Shown here: one piece after another, positions 42,180-50,670 of the stretch | Layout: every line of letters begins with the position of its first letter | Position numbering within the stretch: position 1 is the first letter of the stretch | DNA from: JANLQX01 sp031368215 | GTDB taxonomy: Bacteria; Actinomycetota; Acidimicrobiia; Acidimicrobiales; JANYDT01 | DNA: 64,000 nt | Direction: 5' to 3' | NCBI GenBank assembly: GCA_031368215.1 | Contig: JANLRD010000171.1 | Span: forward strand, 1-64,000 | Notes under the pieces: model-generated | What the model saw: the letters and a program-made list of their open reading frames with translations, nothing else | Told to the model about the DNA's origin: nothing | Database searches by the model: none | Program-made: the position numbers and the translations under genes

Positions 42180-43034
42180 GTGTTGAGTCGGAAGACCGGC
42201 TATCTCACCGTTCGTGACCGCGAAGACGCGGACATCCCGCTCGCCACCCATGAACTCCAGGGTGAGGGCTTCACACTCCTGTCCCAGGTGTTCTCACCGA
42301 CAGAGGTAGGCGCGCTCGCCGACGAGATCTCCTCCGTGTTCGACGAGGTTGAGCCTGACATCCGTTCGACCCGTGCCGCCGATGGCCACTTCGAGCCGTT
42401 CCGTTACGAAATGCTCAACCGGAGCGCTCTGTCCCAGCGGGCGATCGGCCATCGGGCGATCCTGTCGGTCATCGAGCCGCTCCTCGGCGAGGATTGCCAC
42501 GTCATAGCGAACACCGCGTGGCGCCAGCCGGCCGACGACGACCGGCACGGCGGACGCTTCTGGCACATCGATTCCGGTCCCCACGTCCCCCGTCCTGCCG
42601 AGGTTCCCTGGGACGAACGAATCCCCTATCCGATCTTCGCCGTGGCCGCTCACATCTTCTTGATCGACTGTCCACTCGAATGCGGGCCGACGGGCGTGAT
42701 CCCCAAGAGCCACACATCTGGCCAGGCACCTCCTCGTGATCGCGCTGGGGACGACACGCTCACGTGGAACGGTGTCGGCCCGGAGCCGATCGTCGCCAAG
42801 GCCGGTGATGTGTCGTTGTTCGTCTCCGACGCCTGGCACCGTCGCCTGCCCAGTCTCGAGGGCGACCCCGGCCGGTTCTTCCTCCAGGTGCACTACGGAC
42901 GACGTGACCTTGCCCAGCGACTCCGGACGACCGACCGGGCGAACCATTTGTCCCACGCAGCGATCGAGCGGGCAACAACGCCGCGGGAGCGGTCACTCAT
43001 CGGCCTGCACAAGCCGGGCTTCTACGACGGGTAG
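42180..43034 (+). CDS. Phytanoyl-CoA dioxygenase (PhyH) family oxygenase
   Basis: The 284-residue protein starts with GTG 42180, preceded by AGGAGG six bases upstream. The iron-binding H-x-D is seen in RFWHIDSGPH and the distal His in SDAWHRRLPS; the Arg of the 2OG site would be in GDPGRFFLQVHYG. LECGPTGVIPKSH is the typical PhyH loop. Members hydroxylate lipids or small metabolites with Fe(II) and 2-oxoglutarate. The gene stands alone, converging on the chimeric DUF35 gene. Confidence 0.88.
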   Translation: MLSRKTGYLTVRDREDADIPLATHELQGEGFTLLSQVFSPTEVGALADEISSVFDEVEPDIRSTRAADGHFEPFRYEMLNRSALSQRAIGHRAILSVIEPLLGEDCHVIANTAWRQPADDDRHGGRFWHIDSGPHVPRPAEVPWDERIPYPIFAVAAHIFLIDCPLECGPTGVIPKSHTSGQAPPRDRAGDDTLTWNGVGPEPIVAKAGDVSLFVSDAWHRRLPSLEGDPGRFFLQVHYGRRDLAQRLRTTDRANHLSHAAIERATTPRERSLIGLHKPGFYDG

Positions 43035-43048
43035 GGCCGAGCGAGGAG

Positions 43049-43594
43049 TCACGACCCGCCCACGGGAGTTGGGCGGAACCGATAGATCGCCGGCCCGTCC
43101 GCAGTCGGGTGGAACACCACGGAAACCGCCATGCCGATGTGAACGTCGTCGACGTCACAGCCGACGATGTTGGTCAGGACACGAGGACCTTCGTCCAACT
43201 CGACGTAGGCCACGACGTAGGGGCCGTGCTCCGCCCACACGCCCGCACCCTTTCGAGTGATCGAGAACGAGTAGATGGTTCCCCGGCCCGACGCCGGCAC
43301 CCATTCGACCGACGACGACGCGCACAGCGGGCAGAAGCTCTTCGGATACCAGAGCGTTGCTCCGCACTCCACACAGCGCGGAAGCACGAGCTGTCCGACC
43401 GCAGTCGCGGTGTCGAAACCGTTACGGCTATCGGGAACGATCGCGATCACGACCCGACCCGGCGTATCGAGATGACGTACGAAAGCGGCCCGCTGCTCGG
43501 TGTCCCCCAGGGGCGAACCTCGACCGCGAGCCTCGGTAGAGTCATGAGTCTCCCATCCAAAGGCTTGGGACGCCACGGTTGGCAGAAGCGCCAC
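43049..43594 (-). CDS. DUF35 OB-fold/zinc-ribbon protein, chimeric copy
   Basis: The C-terminal 120 residues are the DUF35 architecture: zinc ribbon CVECGATLWYPKSFCPLC and an OB-fold with GTIYSFSITRKGAGVW and GPYVVAYVELDEGPRVL. They are almost identical to the intact gene at 62971-63393. The normal first 20 residues (MSSSLPVRNVDVNSETRPFW in the intact copy) are replaced by a piece of a PPOX-type gene (AAFVRHLDTPGRVVIAIVPD). Joining falls at the GCGACTGCGGTCGG shared segment. DUF35 proteins bridge thiolases to HMG-CoA synthase or steroid/acyl-CoA enzymes, yet no thiolase is next to this copy. It could be expressed from a GTG in the PPOX piece, or be dead. Confidence 0.65.
   Translation of the reverse strand: MALLPTVASQAFGWETHDSTEARGRGSPLGDTEQRAAFVRHLDTPGRVVIAIVPDSRNGFDTATAVGQLVLPRCVECGATLWYPKSFCPLCASSSVEWVPASGRGTIYSFSITRKGAGVWAEHGPYVVAYVELDEGPRVLTNIVGCDVDDVHIGMAVSVVFHPTADGPAIYRFRPTPVGGS
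43063..43408. repeat. 346-bp direct repeat, copy A
   Basis: This segment is the same, gap-free and with about four visible mismatches, as 62985-63330. It covers most of the DUF35 gene. The two copies lie in the same orientation 19.9 kb apart, flanking the exopolysaccharide genes. Confidence 0.93.
43409..43555 (-). pseudogene. PPOX-family C-terminal remnant
   Basis: Two neighbouring frames together recall the C-terminal half of the PPOX protein at 27563-28084: LPRLAVEVRP in one frame, then after a frame change TEQRAAFVRHLDTPGRVVIA and IVPDSRNGFD in the other. The split-barrel N-terminal half is gone. It is fused to the duplicated DUF35 segment. Confidence 0.68.
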
Positions 43595-43658
43595 GGATCA
43601 GCGAACAATCCGGAGCGCGCCACCTCAAGTCTGGTGCGAGACAGCCGATGTAGGTTTC

Positions 43659-44846
43659 GTGCGCGCACGAACCAAGTGGACACGAAGCGGGCGCACCGGG
43701 ACGTTCGCGGTGATCGTCGCGCCCCTCTTGCTTCTCGCCGCTGCGATGCCGTTCCCCGATCAAGGCGTGTTCGCCTCGAGAACGCCAACTCGGTCCCGCC
43801 GGCTGCCAGCGTCGTTCCGAGCCGAAGGGCGCCGAACGCGACTGCCGAACCTGGCGCTGATGTTGAGCGACGAACGGACGACCCCGCCGCAGGCCCCAAG
43901 CACGATCGTCACTGCATGGCCTCGCGAACTCGCCACGACGGCGTCGCCTTCCACGTCATCGCCTCGAGCGATGACGCCCGCGTCTGGCGAGCTGTTCTTC
44001 GCCTCGGACCGCTCGGGTAACTTCGAGGTCTACGCAATGCGTCCCGATGGTTCGTCGGTGCGTCGCCTCACGACTGACAGTGCTTCGGACGCTTGGTGGC
44101 CCCGTCCATCTCCGGACCGAACTCGCGTGCTGTTCTACCGGACTCCCACCGGAGTACATGACCTGGACTACAGCCGGACGCGCCTGTGGGTCATGAACTC
44201 GGATGGAACGGGCCAGCGCGAACTGCGGGCAGTCGGTTCGGACGGCTGGGACCTGCAGGGGCATGCCGAGTGGTCTCCTGATGGGGAAAGCCTCGTCATG
44301 TTCGGCGGAGATCGATCGAACCCACAGATCTTCATCACTGACTCCTCGGGCCGATCGCCCCGTCAGATCACCCAACGACCGGGTACAAATCTTGATCCGT
44401 CGTTCAGCCCAGACGGCAGCGCGGTGGCCTTCGTTGGATGTCCGCAGGCGACGTGTTATCCCCTCGACTACGAGATCTATGTGTTGTCGCTGGCCACGTT
44501 GTCAGTGGAGCGGATCACGGATGACCGACTTCGAGATCACGACCCCGCGTTCTCGCCCGACGGTCGCACCATGGCTTGGCTCACGCAATTCGAGTCCGCT
44601 GGCGAGAAAGGACCGGGTGTGTGGGACGTCCGCCTGGCCTCGCTGCATTCGGGCGATGCACCGCGCCGGCTCTTCGGGGGTCGGGACATCACCAGCAGAC
44701 CCGTGTGGGGAACGAACGATTCGCTGTTTGTGCACCGGCTCGTGGTCGGCGTCGATCCAAACTTTCAGATCTATCGAGTCAATATCGACGGAACCTCGAG
44801 TAGGCGCCTCACCGACTCGCGAAGTTCCAACGAGTACCCCGGCTGA
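43659..44846 (+). CDS. Exported PD40/TolB-like beta-propeller protein
   Basis: The 395-residue protein starts with GTG. A hydrophobic segment near residues 15-33 (FAVIVAPLLLLAAAMPF) suggests export or anchoring, followed by an Arg/Ser/Pro-rich linker. From about residue 107 on there are PD40 (WD40-like) blades with SGNFEVYAMRPDGSSVRRLT, HAEWSPDGESLVMFGG and DPSFSPDGSAVAFVG. This protein and the one at 44863-45882 are close paralogues in the propeller (shared DRSGNFEVY, GTNLDPS, DDRLRDHDP). PD40 propellers bind proteins or glycans. It converges on its paralogue at the 3' end of the exopolysaccharide operon. Confidence 0.85.
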   Translation: MRARTKWTRSGRTGTFAVIVAPLLLLAAAMPFPDQGVFASRTPTRSRRLPASFRAEGRRTRLPNLALMLSDERTTPPQAPSTIVTAWPRELATTASPSTSSPRAMTPASGELFFASDRSGNFEVYAMRPDGSSVRRLTTDSASDAWWPRPSPDRTRVLFYRTPTGVHDLDYSRTRLWVMNSDGTGQRELRAVGSDGWDLQGHAEWSPDGESLVMFGGDRSNPQIFITDSSGRSPRQITQRPGTNLDPSFSPDGSAVAFVGCPQATCYPLDYEIYVLSLATLSVERITDDRLRDHDPAFSPDGRTMAWLTQFESAGEKGPGVWDVRLASLHSGDAPRRLFGGRDITSRPVWGTNDSLFVHRLVVGVDPNFQIYRVNIDGTSSRRLTDSRSSNEYPG

Positions 44847-44862
44847 CCCACGCCTTCTGGTA

Positions 44863-45882
44863 TCACGCCGACGGATACTCCATGACATCGGGGCCCTGCG
44901 GGGCCAGTCGGCGCAGGCCCGAGCCATCTGCAGCGACAGAGAATATTTGGAACTTCACCGCACCCGGCGCGAGGCGATGAAAGTATATACGCTTACCATC
45001 TTTTGACCACTCGGGTCGGCTGTTGATGGCGCGATCCTTGATGAGGCGGCGCACATCGGCGCCTTTGATGTCGGACACTCTGATGTCCCACACCGGGGGC
45101 TTGCCCGAGATCTCTGTCAGCCAAGCGAACCGGTTGCCGTCCGGGGAGTAGTACGGGTCATGGTCACGGAGCCGATCGTTCGTCACCCGTGTGACCTTGC
45201 CCCCGTTGATCGGGATCGTCAGCACCTCGTAGTCGTGGGGCTTGCAGTACGACTTCGGGCAACCTATGAATACTATGCGGCGTCCGTCCGGTGAATAGCT
45301 CGGGTCGAGATTCGTTCCTCCGCGGCGAGACACGTTCATTGGGTTCTGGCCGGTCGCCGATGTCACGTAGATCTGCGGACTGAGGCGGCTGCCGCCGAAC
45401 ATGACAAGGTTCGCGCCATCTGGGGACCATTCGGCGTGCCCCTGCTGCCGCCAACCGTTCGCATGTCGGCCGCGAAGCAAAGTGATGGATGAACCGTCTG
45501 CGGCCATCACCCACAACGTCGCTTTGGTGTAGTCGCGGTCGTGGGAACCTCTTGGAGTCCTATAGAGGAGGATGTGTCGCCGATCTGGCGAAATTCGACC
45601 CCACCACGAATCGAAACGCGCATCGTCAGTGAGCTGACGTACCTGAGTTCCATCGGCCGATGTCGAGTAGACCTCGAAGTTGCCAGAACGGTCGGAGTCG
45701 AACACCAGATACCCCGTTGGGACGGTGGTGCGAGATCGCGGCAGGGCAGTTATCGATGGATCGGGACCGGACACCGGCCATAAACCCATCAGCGTCGCAA
45801 ACCCCAGCCCGGCCAGAACCGTCAGAAGCCCGATCACCACCAAGACAGACAGGATGACCCTGCGCTTTCCCCGCTTACGCAC
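44863..45882 (-). CDS. Membrane-anchored PD40/TolB-like beta-propeller protein, end of EPS operon
   Basis: The 339-residue protein starts with GTG 45882, overlapping the acetyltransferase stop by 8 bases. An N-terminal signal anchor is clear (RRVILSVLVVIGLLTVLAGL). The propeller blades include DRSGNFEVYSTSADG, GHAEWSPDGANLVMFGG, NLDPSYSPDGRRIVFIGC and DHDPYYSPDGNRFAWL. A Cys pair (IGCPKSYCKP) matches the IGCPQATC-like pair of the neighbouring paralogue and may form a disulfide. As the last gene of the exopolysaccharide operon it probably acts outside the membrane in polymer handling. Confidence 0.88.
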   Translation of the reverse strand: MRKRGKRRVILSVLVVIGLLTVLAGLGFATLMGLWPVSGPDPSITALPRSRTTVPTGYLVFDSDRSGNFEVYSTSADGTQVRQLTDDARFDSWWGRISPDRRHILLYRTPRGSHDRDYTKATLWVMAADGSSITLLRGRHANGWRQQGHAEWSPDGANLVMFGGSRLSPQIYVTSATGQNPMNVSRRGGTNLDPSYSPDGRRIVFIGCPKSYCKPHDYEVLTIPINGGKVTRVTNDRLRDHDPYYSPDGNRFAWLTEISGKPPVWDIRVSDIKGADVRRLIKDRAINSRPEWSKDGKRIYFHRLAPGAVKFQIFSVAADGSGLRRLAPQGPDVMEYPSA

Positions 45883-46474
45883 CGAGCAGCTCCGCCTGGG
45901 GTGCCACGACGGTTGACCCGGCTGCGATCGAACGCATCAGCAGAGCGTTCGCACCAACCCGGCAGCCATCCCCGAGAGTTATCGGCCCGAACACTTTCGC
46001 TCCGTCGAAGAGCGTGCAGTTCGAACCGATCACCGGGAAGCCATCACGATCGGGGTCTCGAAAGCCGACGGTACCCACCGACACGCTCTTGAAGACCTTG
46101 ACGTTTTCTCCGATGACCACGCCTGCTCCGATCGCGATGCCCATTGGATGGGCCACGACGAACCCGGGACCAATCTGTGCCTGCGGGTAGATCTCCGCGC
46201 TGAACAGCACTACTCCGGTGAGTAACAAGAGTCGAGCGACGGGGAACCAGCCGCGCAAGTGTGCGGCGTGTGCGGCTCGGAAGGTCACGACAGAAAGGAA
46301 TCCGGCCTGAGTAAGAACGTCGAATGTGCGGCGCAGCCCTCGATTCTTGACGTGGTCGATTCCGATTAGGGCCTCAAAATCGGCGCGCAGGAGTTTGCGA
46401 ACGGGACTGTCGTGGCGCAATCCTGCGTACTTCCGATCAGACCCGTCACCGCTGCTTTTCTCGCTTGTTGTCAC
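45875..46474 (-). CDS. Serine-acetyltransferase-like hexapeptide-repeat acetyltransferase
   Basis: The 199-residue protein has an N-terminal helical region (LRADFEALIGIDHVKNRGLR and a hydrophobic stretch with LLLLTGVVLF). A left-handed beta-helix follows, made of hexapeptide repeats: AEIYPQAQIGPGFVVAHPMG, AIGAGVVIGENVKV, VIGSNCTLFDGAKVFG and LGDGCRVGANALL. The H-P-M-G motif is a form of the catalytic His segment of CysE-like enzymes. In polysaccharide loci such proteins O-acetylate sugars. Its start overlaps the GT4 stop as ATGA, and its stop overlaps the PD40 start. Confidence 0.87.
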   Translation of the reverse strand: MTTSEKSSGDGSDRKYAGLRHDSPVRKLLRADFEALIGIDHVKNRGLRRTFDVLTQAGFLSVVTFRAAHAAHLRGWFPVARLLLLTGVVLFSAEIYPQAQIGPGFVVAHPMGIAIGAGVVIGENVKVFKSVSVGTVGFRDPDRDGFPVIGSNCTLFDGAKVFGPITLGDGCRVGANALLMRSIAAGSTVVAPQAELLGA

Positions 46475-47610
46475 GGTTTCATTCTCCTACTCGGCTCCGT
46501 CAGCGTTTCCTCGAACGCGCGCAGCGCAGCTTGGCCCACGCGCGCCGCAGAGAACGACGCAGCCTGCAATGGTCCGGCCGCACGTAGATCGGCACACAGC
46601 GATGGGTCACGCACAATCCGGTCCATTCCGTTCGTGATGGCGAGCGTGTCGAGCGGATTAACGAACAGCGCGGCGTCACCAAGGACTTCGGGGAGCGACG
46701 TGCGGTCGGACGCCAGCACCGGGGTACCCAAGGACATCGCCTCAAGTGGCGGTAGTCCGAATCCCTCAAAGAGCGACGGGTACGCCAGGAGAACCGCTTC
46801 ACGCATCAACCAGAGGCGGACGGCTTCGTCGACCCTGCCCACATTCAGCACGCTGCCTACCGGGGCCGACGAGACCTTTTGCTGCTCTTCGCCGCCCTGC
46901 CACCAACGAGCGCCGGCCAGCACAAGTGTCAACTCGCCCATCCCGTCACGCGCGCGCAGATCGAGGAACGCATCGATCAACCGGCCGACGTTCTTGCGAG
47001 GATGAAGGTTCCCGAGATACAGGACGAAGGGGGCGCGTACTCCCACTTCTTCAGCCCACCTCCGTGCGTGTCCTTCCGTGGCGTCGTCGAGCGCCACCGG
47101 ATCGGCGACGCGGTTCGGGACGACCTTGACACGCGCCGGGTCGAGCCCGTAGGACGCAATGAGGTCCGATCGCGAGTATTCGCTGGGCGTCAGCACCACA
47201 CCGGCCCCGCGGGCCTGTCGCGGGACCAACAAGTTCAGCCGGCGACGCGCCCCGGATGGGTACATCTCGGGGTGGTGCAGAAACGAGAGGTCACCAATGA
47301 CGACAGCCGTCGGGATGGACGAACGAACGACCACGTGCGTCACCGTCACTACGAGGTCGGCCCGTTGCGACCGCAACGCAAGAGGCAGGTCGACCGCAAA
47401 ATGTCGCAACCCCCGCCTCCGGGGCACGTCGATGAGTGGGAAGTCCGCCCTGTCCCTGACAGCGCAGGGCACGTTGGTGCCGGGCGCCGCCAAGATCGGG
47501 AACTCGTGGGACTGGTTTTTGATCGCGAGGCCTTCGAGCAGACCGGTCATCCACGTCTCATCGCCGCCAATTCCGGACTCGAGGGGCGCCCCGTCGATCA
47601 GGACCCTCAC
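46471..47610 (-). CDS. Glycosyltransferase family 4 (GT-B fold)
   Basis: Starting at GTG 47610, which overlaps the previous stop as GTGA, the protein has 379 residues. The N-terminal Rossmann part begins VRVLIDGAPLESGIGGDETW. The middle has LTPSEYSRSDLIASYGLD, and the C-terminal domain YLGNLHPRKNVGRLIDAF and FEGFGLPPLEAMSLGTPVLASD, the donor-nucleotide-binding E-x7-E region of GT4 enzymes such as mannosyl- or glucosyltransferases. It transfers a sugar from a nucleotide donor in the cytoplasm during repeat-unit assembly. Confidence 0.92.
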   Translation of the reverse strand: MRVLIDGAPLESGIGGDETWMTGLLEGLAIKNQSHEFPILAAPGTNVPCAVRDRADFPLIDVPRRRGLRHFAVDLPLALRSQRADLVVTVTHVVVRSSIPTAVVIGDLSFLHHPEMYPSGARRRLNLLVPRQARGAGVVLTPSEYSRSDLIASYGLDPARVKVVPNRVADPVALDDATEGHARRWAEEVGVRAPFVLYLGNLHPRKNVGRLIDAFLDLRARDGMGELTLVLAGARWWQGGEEQQKVSSAPVGSVLNVGRVDEAVRLWLMREAVLLAYPSLFEGFGLPPLEAMSLGTPVLASDRTSLPEVLGDAALFVNPLDTLAITNGMDRIVRDPSLCADLRAAGPLQAASFSAARVGQAALRAFEETLTEPSRRMKP

Positions 47611-48695
47611 GGGAAGCAGCCGGCCCAACGTTGCATGGACTCGCCCAACTCTCGGTAGATCTTGCGGTAGTGCGCCGGGCGGGGGCTCCTCCCGGCCTCG
47701 ACGAGGAATTCCTCGCTGAAGTCGGCAAACATTCGGTTGTATTCACCGACCGCGACACGTTCCACAGCAGCGTCCACCGCCGCAAAAAAGCCTTCGGCCA
47801 TCAGATGCATCCAGTGCTCAAGCATCACGACACGTTCGAGCTTCGTCTGCTTCGTGTGCTCAACAATCGGACGTCCGAAGGCGAACAGATCACCTCGCAG
47901 ATCCATGAGTTTCTTCACCACGTAGCCGCCCCAAATGTCGTCGTGACGACTGAGTTGCCAGCCATCGACCCAGAGGTCGGGAAGGAAAAAGTACGCGGGA
48001 GTGATGTCGGCTGCAAACGACGTGTTCATCCCGCACACCGGGATGTTACCGAGAGCGATGCGGTTCTCATGGCCGTAGAGACCCGGGTCGTACGGGGGCT
48101 CTTTCGGCAGCTTGTCCACGCCGTTGAGGTCCAAAATGTTGTCCCACACCCCCATATTGATCTTTACCGGGCCCGACGCTGTGGTCTCCTCGACACGCGA
48201 GCGTTCCTCGTTGCGGAATTCGTAGGGATATCCGCGTGCATAGAAGCCTGGGGCCGTTATGGAGTTGACCCACTCCCCTCTCAGCGCCGGCGCGTTCGTA
48301 ACTGTCGCAAGCGCCTCAAGGTGTGTCTCCAGCCAGCCGGGCCGCACACGGCAGTCGTAATCGAGCGCCACGATGACGTCATAGCCTTCCCGGTACGCAA
48401 GCACGTGCCCAAAGTTGCGGCACGCAGCGCTCTTGTGAGGGATGGCATCCCAGTTCTCACCCATGATGTCGCGCTGGGCGGAATAGTCGTAATACACGAC
48501 GTTGCCACGGGGCGCCGGACTAAGATTTCCGTCGCTGTCATCGGGGACGATGATCGTAACGTCTTCAGAGAGTTCTTCGAAGATCGTCCAATCGGGATCG
48601 TTCGGCATCGGAATCACAACAGCGACTCGGCGCTGATCGACCCGGCCATCGTTTGCCAACAGCGACGAGGTCGAGGCGGCGGCGGACATATTCAT
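47607..48695 (-). CDS. RGP/UDP-arabinopyranose mutase-like protein (GT75-type)
   Basis: The 362-residue protein follows the plant reversibly-glycosylated-polypeptide pattern. It opens with VAVVIPMPNDPDWTIFEEL. KSAACRNFGHVLAYREG precedes the metal motif VALDYDCRV (a D-x-D where plants have DDDC). GYPYEFRNEE is followed by MGVWDNILDLNGVD, IPVCGMNTSFAADI and the RHDDIWGGYVVK block. In plants these enzymes convert UDP-arabinopyranose to the furanose; bacterial relatives may be mutases or glycosyltransferases. It sits inside the exopolysaccharide operon between a nucleotide-sugar reductase and a GT4 gene, suggesting an unusual pentose in the polymer. The stop overlaps the GT4 start. Confidence 0.8.
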   Translation of the reverse strand: MNMSAAASTSSLLANDGRVDQRRVAVVIPMPNDPDWTIFEELSEDVTIIVPDDSDGNLSPAPRGNVVYYDYSAQRDIMGENWDAIPHKSAACRNFGHVLAYREGYDVIVALDYDCRVRPGWLETHLEALATVTNAPALRGEWVNSITAPGFYARGYPYEFRNEERSRVEETTASGPVKINMGVWDNILDLNGVDKLPKEPPYDPGLYGHENRIALGNIPVCGMNTSFAADITPAYFFLPDLWVDGWQLSRHDDIWGGYVVKKLMDLRGDLFAFGRPIVEHTKQTKLERVVMLEHWMHLMAEGFFAAVDAAVERVAVGEYNRMFADFSEEFLVEAGRSPRPAHYRKIYRELGESMQRWAGCFP

Positions 48696-48727
48696 TTCTG
48701 GTCTCCTGGATTCGACAAAGGGAAGGA

Positions 48728-49666
48728 TCAGGCCGAGCGACGGATCGCGCGTAAATCGGCAAAGTTCGCAAGGATGTATTCCTCAAGCGCGTCGCGCCAC
48801 GGGCGCATCTGGTTCAGGCCGAGTAGCTCGAGCGCGCGGTTCGTCATGCTTTCCGACCTTGGCCGGTTCGAGGAATAGTCCGCGGCAAAGAACTCCGAAT
48901 CCACTTCGACCAGCTCGACCTCGTCGAGCAAACCCAGCACATCCAGAATGTGGAGCGCGACGTCGTAACGGCTACCGTCGCCTTCGCACGCCATGTGGTA
49001 GCGCCCATAGTTCGTCGTCTCGACGAGGCCGAGCAAGGTTTTCGCAAAGTCCTTCGTGTACGTAGGAGTCCCGAGCTTGTCACCGACGGCGTAGATCGTG
49101 GGTCGACCCTCACGGACCTGATCGAGCATCTTGGCGACGAACTTGTGGTCCTTACCCGGCCCGCCACCGACCATCCATCCGGCGCGAACGATGAAGTGCT
49201 GCGGCTGCAATTGCTCGACAAAATGTTCGCCTGCCAGTTTCGTCGCGCCGTAGGTGTTGATCGGGTTCGGTCGATCCCGTTCGTCATAAGGGCCGTCCTT
49301 GACCCCGTCGAACACCCCCGCCGTGCTTATGTACACAAGCGGAATTCCTGCTTCCGCACATGCGAGCGCTACGTGCCGGGTCGCTGTCGCATTCGTCAAG
49401 TAGGCCGCAGCAGCATCCGCGTCGGAAATCTCGAGATCCGTCTCGGCCGCGAGGTGCGCGACCAGCGACGGTCTTGCGGTAACTATCGCATCCTTAACAG
49501 CCTCCTCGTCACGTACGTCGAGATACTCCAAGCGTGGGCCACGCCGCCCCCACACCGGGGGTGAGATGTTGATGTCGGTTGCTACGACATTGTGGCCGGC
49601 GTCGACGAAAGCGGGCACCAAGGCACTGCCGAGCATGCCGGCCGTTCCGGTCATTAGGACATTCAC
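48728..49666 (-). CDS. RmlD-like NAD(P)-dependent sugar epimerase/reductase (extended SDR)
   Basis: Starting at GTG 49666, overlapping the GT2 stop as GTGA, gives 312 residues. The Rossmann motif is GTAGMLGSALVPAF, the active-site Tyr-Lys pair is in NTYGATKLAGEHF, and VYISTAGVFDG supplies the Ser/Thr region. RAGWMVGGGPGKDHKFV is typical of dTDP-4-dehydrorhamnose reductases. It may make dTDP-rhamnose, although RmlA, B and C are not in this window, or another 6-deoxysugar. It is within the operon. Confidence 0.87.
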   Translation of the reverse strand: MNVLMTGTAGMLGSALVPAFVDAGHNVVATDINISPPVWGRRGPRLEYLDVRDEEAVKDAIVTARPSLVAHLAAETDLEISDADAAAAYLTNATATRHVALACAEAGIPLVYISTAGVFDGVKDGPYDERDRPNPINTYGATKLAGEHFVEQLQPQHFIVRAGWMVGGGPGKDHKFVAKMLDQVREGRPTIYAVGDKLGTPTYTKDFAKTLLGLVETTNYGRYHMACEGDGSRYDVALHILDVLGLLDEVELVEVDSEFFAADYSSNRPRSESMTNRALELLGLNQMRPWRDALEEYILANFADLRAIRRSA

Positions 49667-50670
49667 GATGGCTCCATTACTGGGGTTGTTGTTGGGTTGC
49701 GGGAAGGCTGCTGCTGGGCGCGTATTGGCTCGAGAGCTATACGCGCGTTTCGGAGTTGGGAGCGGGACGCACAACGGTGGTTGGCGTTACCGACAACCCC
49801 GAAGAGGGCATGAGCGCCGGCGCGGGCGATGAACCCGAGCGCCTCGACAGCCTGGAGAACTGCGGTCGATGCTGCGCTGTTGCGGGTTGCGAAGTATCGG
49901 TTGAAATTTCGCAGGGCGAGAGGCGACGCGGTACCCGTTTGACGTCGGGTGCTCTGTCCCATGAGATGGATCGAGGCACACCTCGGCTCGTACCACACAG
50001 TCCATCCGTGAAGACGCGCGAGTCGGCAGAGGTCGACGTCGTCCATGTACGCGAAGAACCGCTCGTCCATCGGCCCCGTGTCGTCAAGCACCGCGCGGCG
50101 GATCAGCAAACAAGCGCTTGAGACCCATGATGGCGTGAACGGCTGATCCGTGTCACGAGCGAGCCAAAGCGAGCGATCGGCTGCGCGACGCGAGATCCGT
50201 TCGACCATGAGGAAGAAGACAGCTGCGCCAAACAAGGTGGGCTCGTTGCCCGCCGTCCAGCGTTGCCAGCTTCCGTCGCCGTACACCAGCCTCGGTGCGA
50301 CCACGCCTGCCCGGTGATCAGAGCGAAGCCGTTCGACAAGCAGGTCGAGGCAACCAGGGGTGAGCTGCGCGTCTGCGTTGAGCAGCAGGATGTCGCGGCC
50401 CCGAGCTACAGCCATTCCTTGGTTGTTCGCTCGCTGATAGCCCTCATTGCACGCGTTCTCGATGAGCGTAACCTGCGGCCAAAGGTCACGGACGAGTTGA
50501 CCGCTGGCATCCGCAGAACCGTTGTCCACGACGATCACCTCGTGGCGCAGCCCCGCGGCAGGGAAGTCACGAACGCTCGCCAGGCACAAGTCAAGAAGAT
50601 CGCGAGTGTTCCAACTCACGATGACGACACTCAAGTCCGGCTCGTCGTGGGTCCAGTCAACGCCAGTCAA
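49663..50670 (-). CDS. Glycosyltransferase family 2, rhamnosyltransferase-like (WbbL type)
   Basis: The catalytic domain starts DLSVVIVSWNTRDLLDLCL, so TTG 50670, overlapping the previous gene by 14 bases, is the likely start (335 residues). Motifs include VIVDNGSADASG-like donor-binding residues, DILLLNADAQL (D-x-D), SSACLLIRRAVLDDTGPMDE and FFAYMDDVDLCRLARLHGW with the catalytic Asp. The layout is that of dTDP-rhamnosyltransferases that extend lipid-linked glycans. It precedes the RmlD-like gene, consistent with rhamnose transfer. Confidence 0.9.
   Translation of the reverse strand: MTGVDWTHDEPDLSVVIVSWNTRDLLDLCLASVRDFPAAGLRHEVIVVDNGSADASGQLVRDLWPQVTLIENACNEGYQRANNQGMAVARGRDILLLNADAQLTPGCLDLLVERLRSDHRAGVVAPRLVYGDGSWQRWTAGNEPTLFGAAVFFLMVERISRRAADRSLWLARDTDQPFTPSWVSSACLLIRRAVLDDTGPMDERFFAYMDDVDLCRLARLHGWTVWYEPRCASIHLMGQSTRRQTGTASPLALRNFNRYFATRNSAASTAVLQAVEALGFIARAGAHALFGVVGNANHRCASRSQLRNARIALEPIRAQQQPSRNPTTTPVMEPS

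Noticed and set aside
47631..48878. A 415-codon plus-strand open frame opposite the RGP-like gene
   Set aside because: No domain-like pattern, and the minus-strand gene shows a chain of conserved RGP motifs in an overlapping operon.
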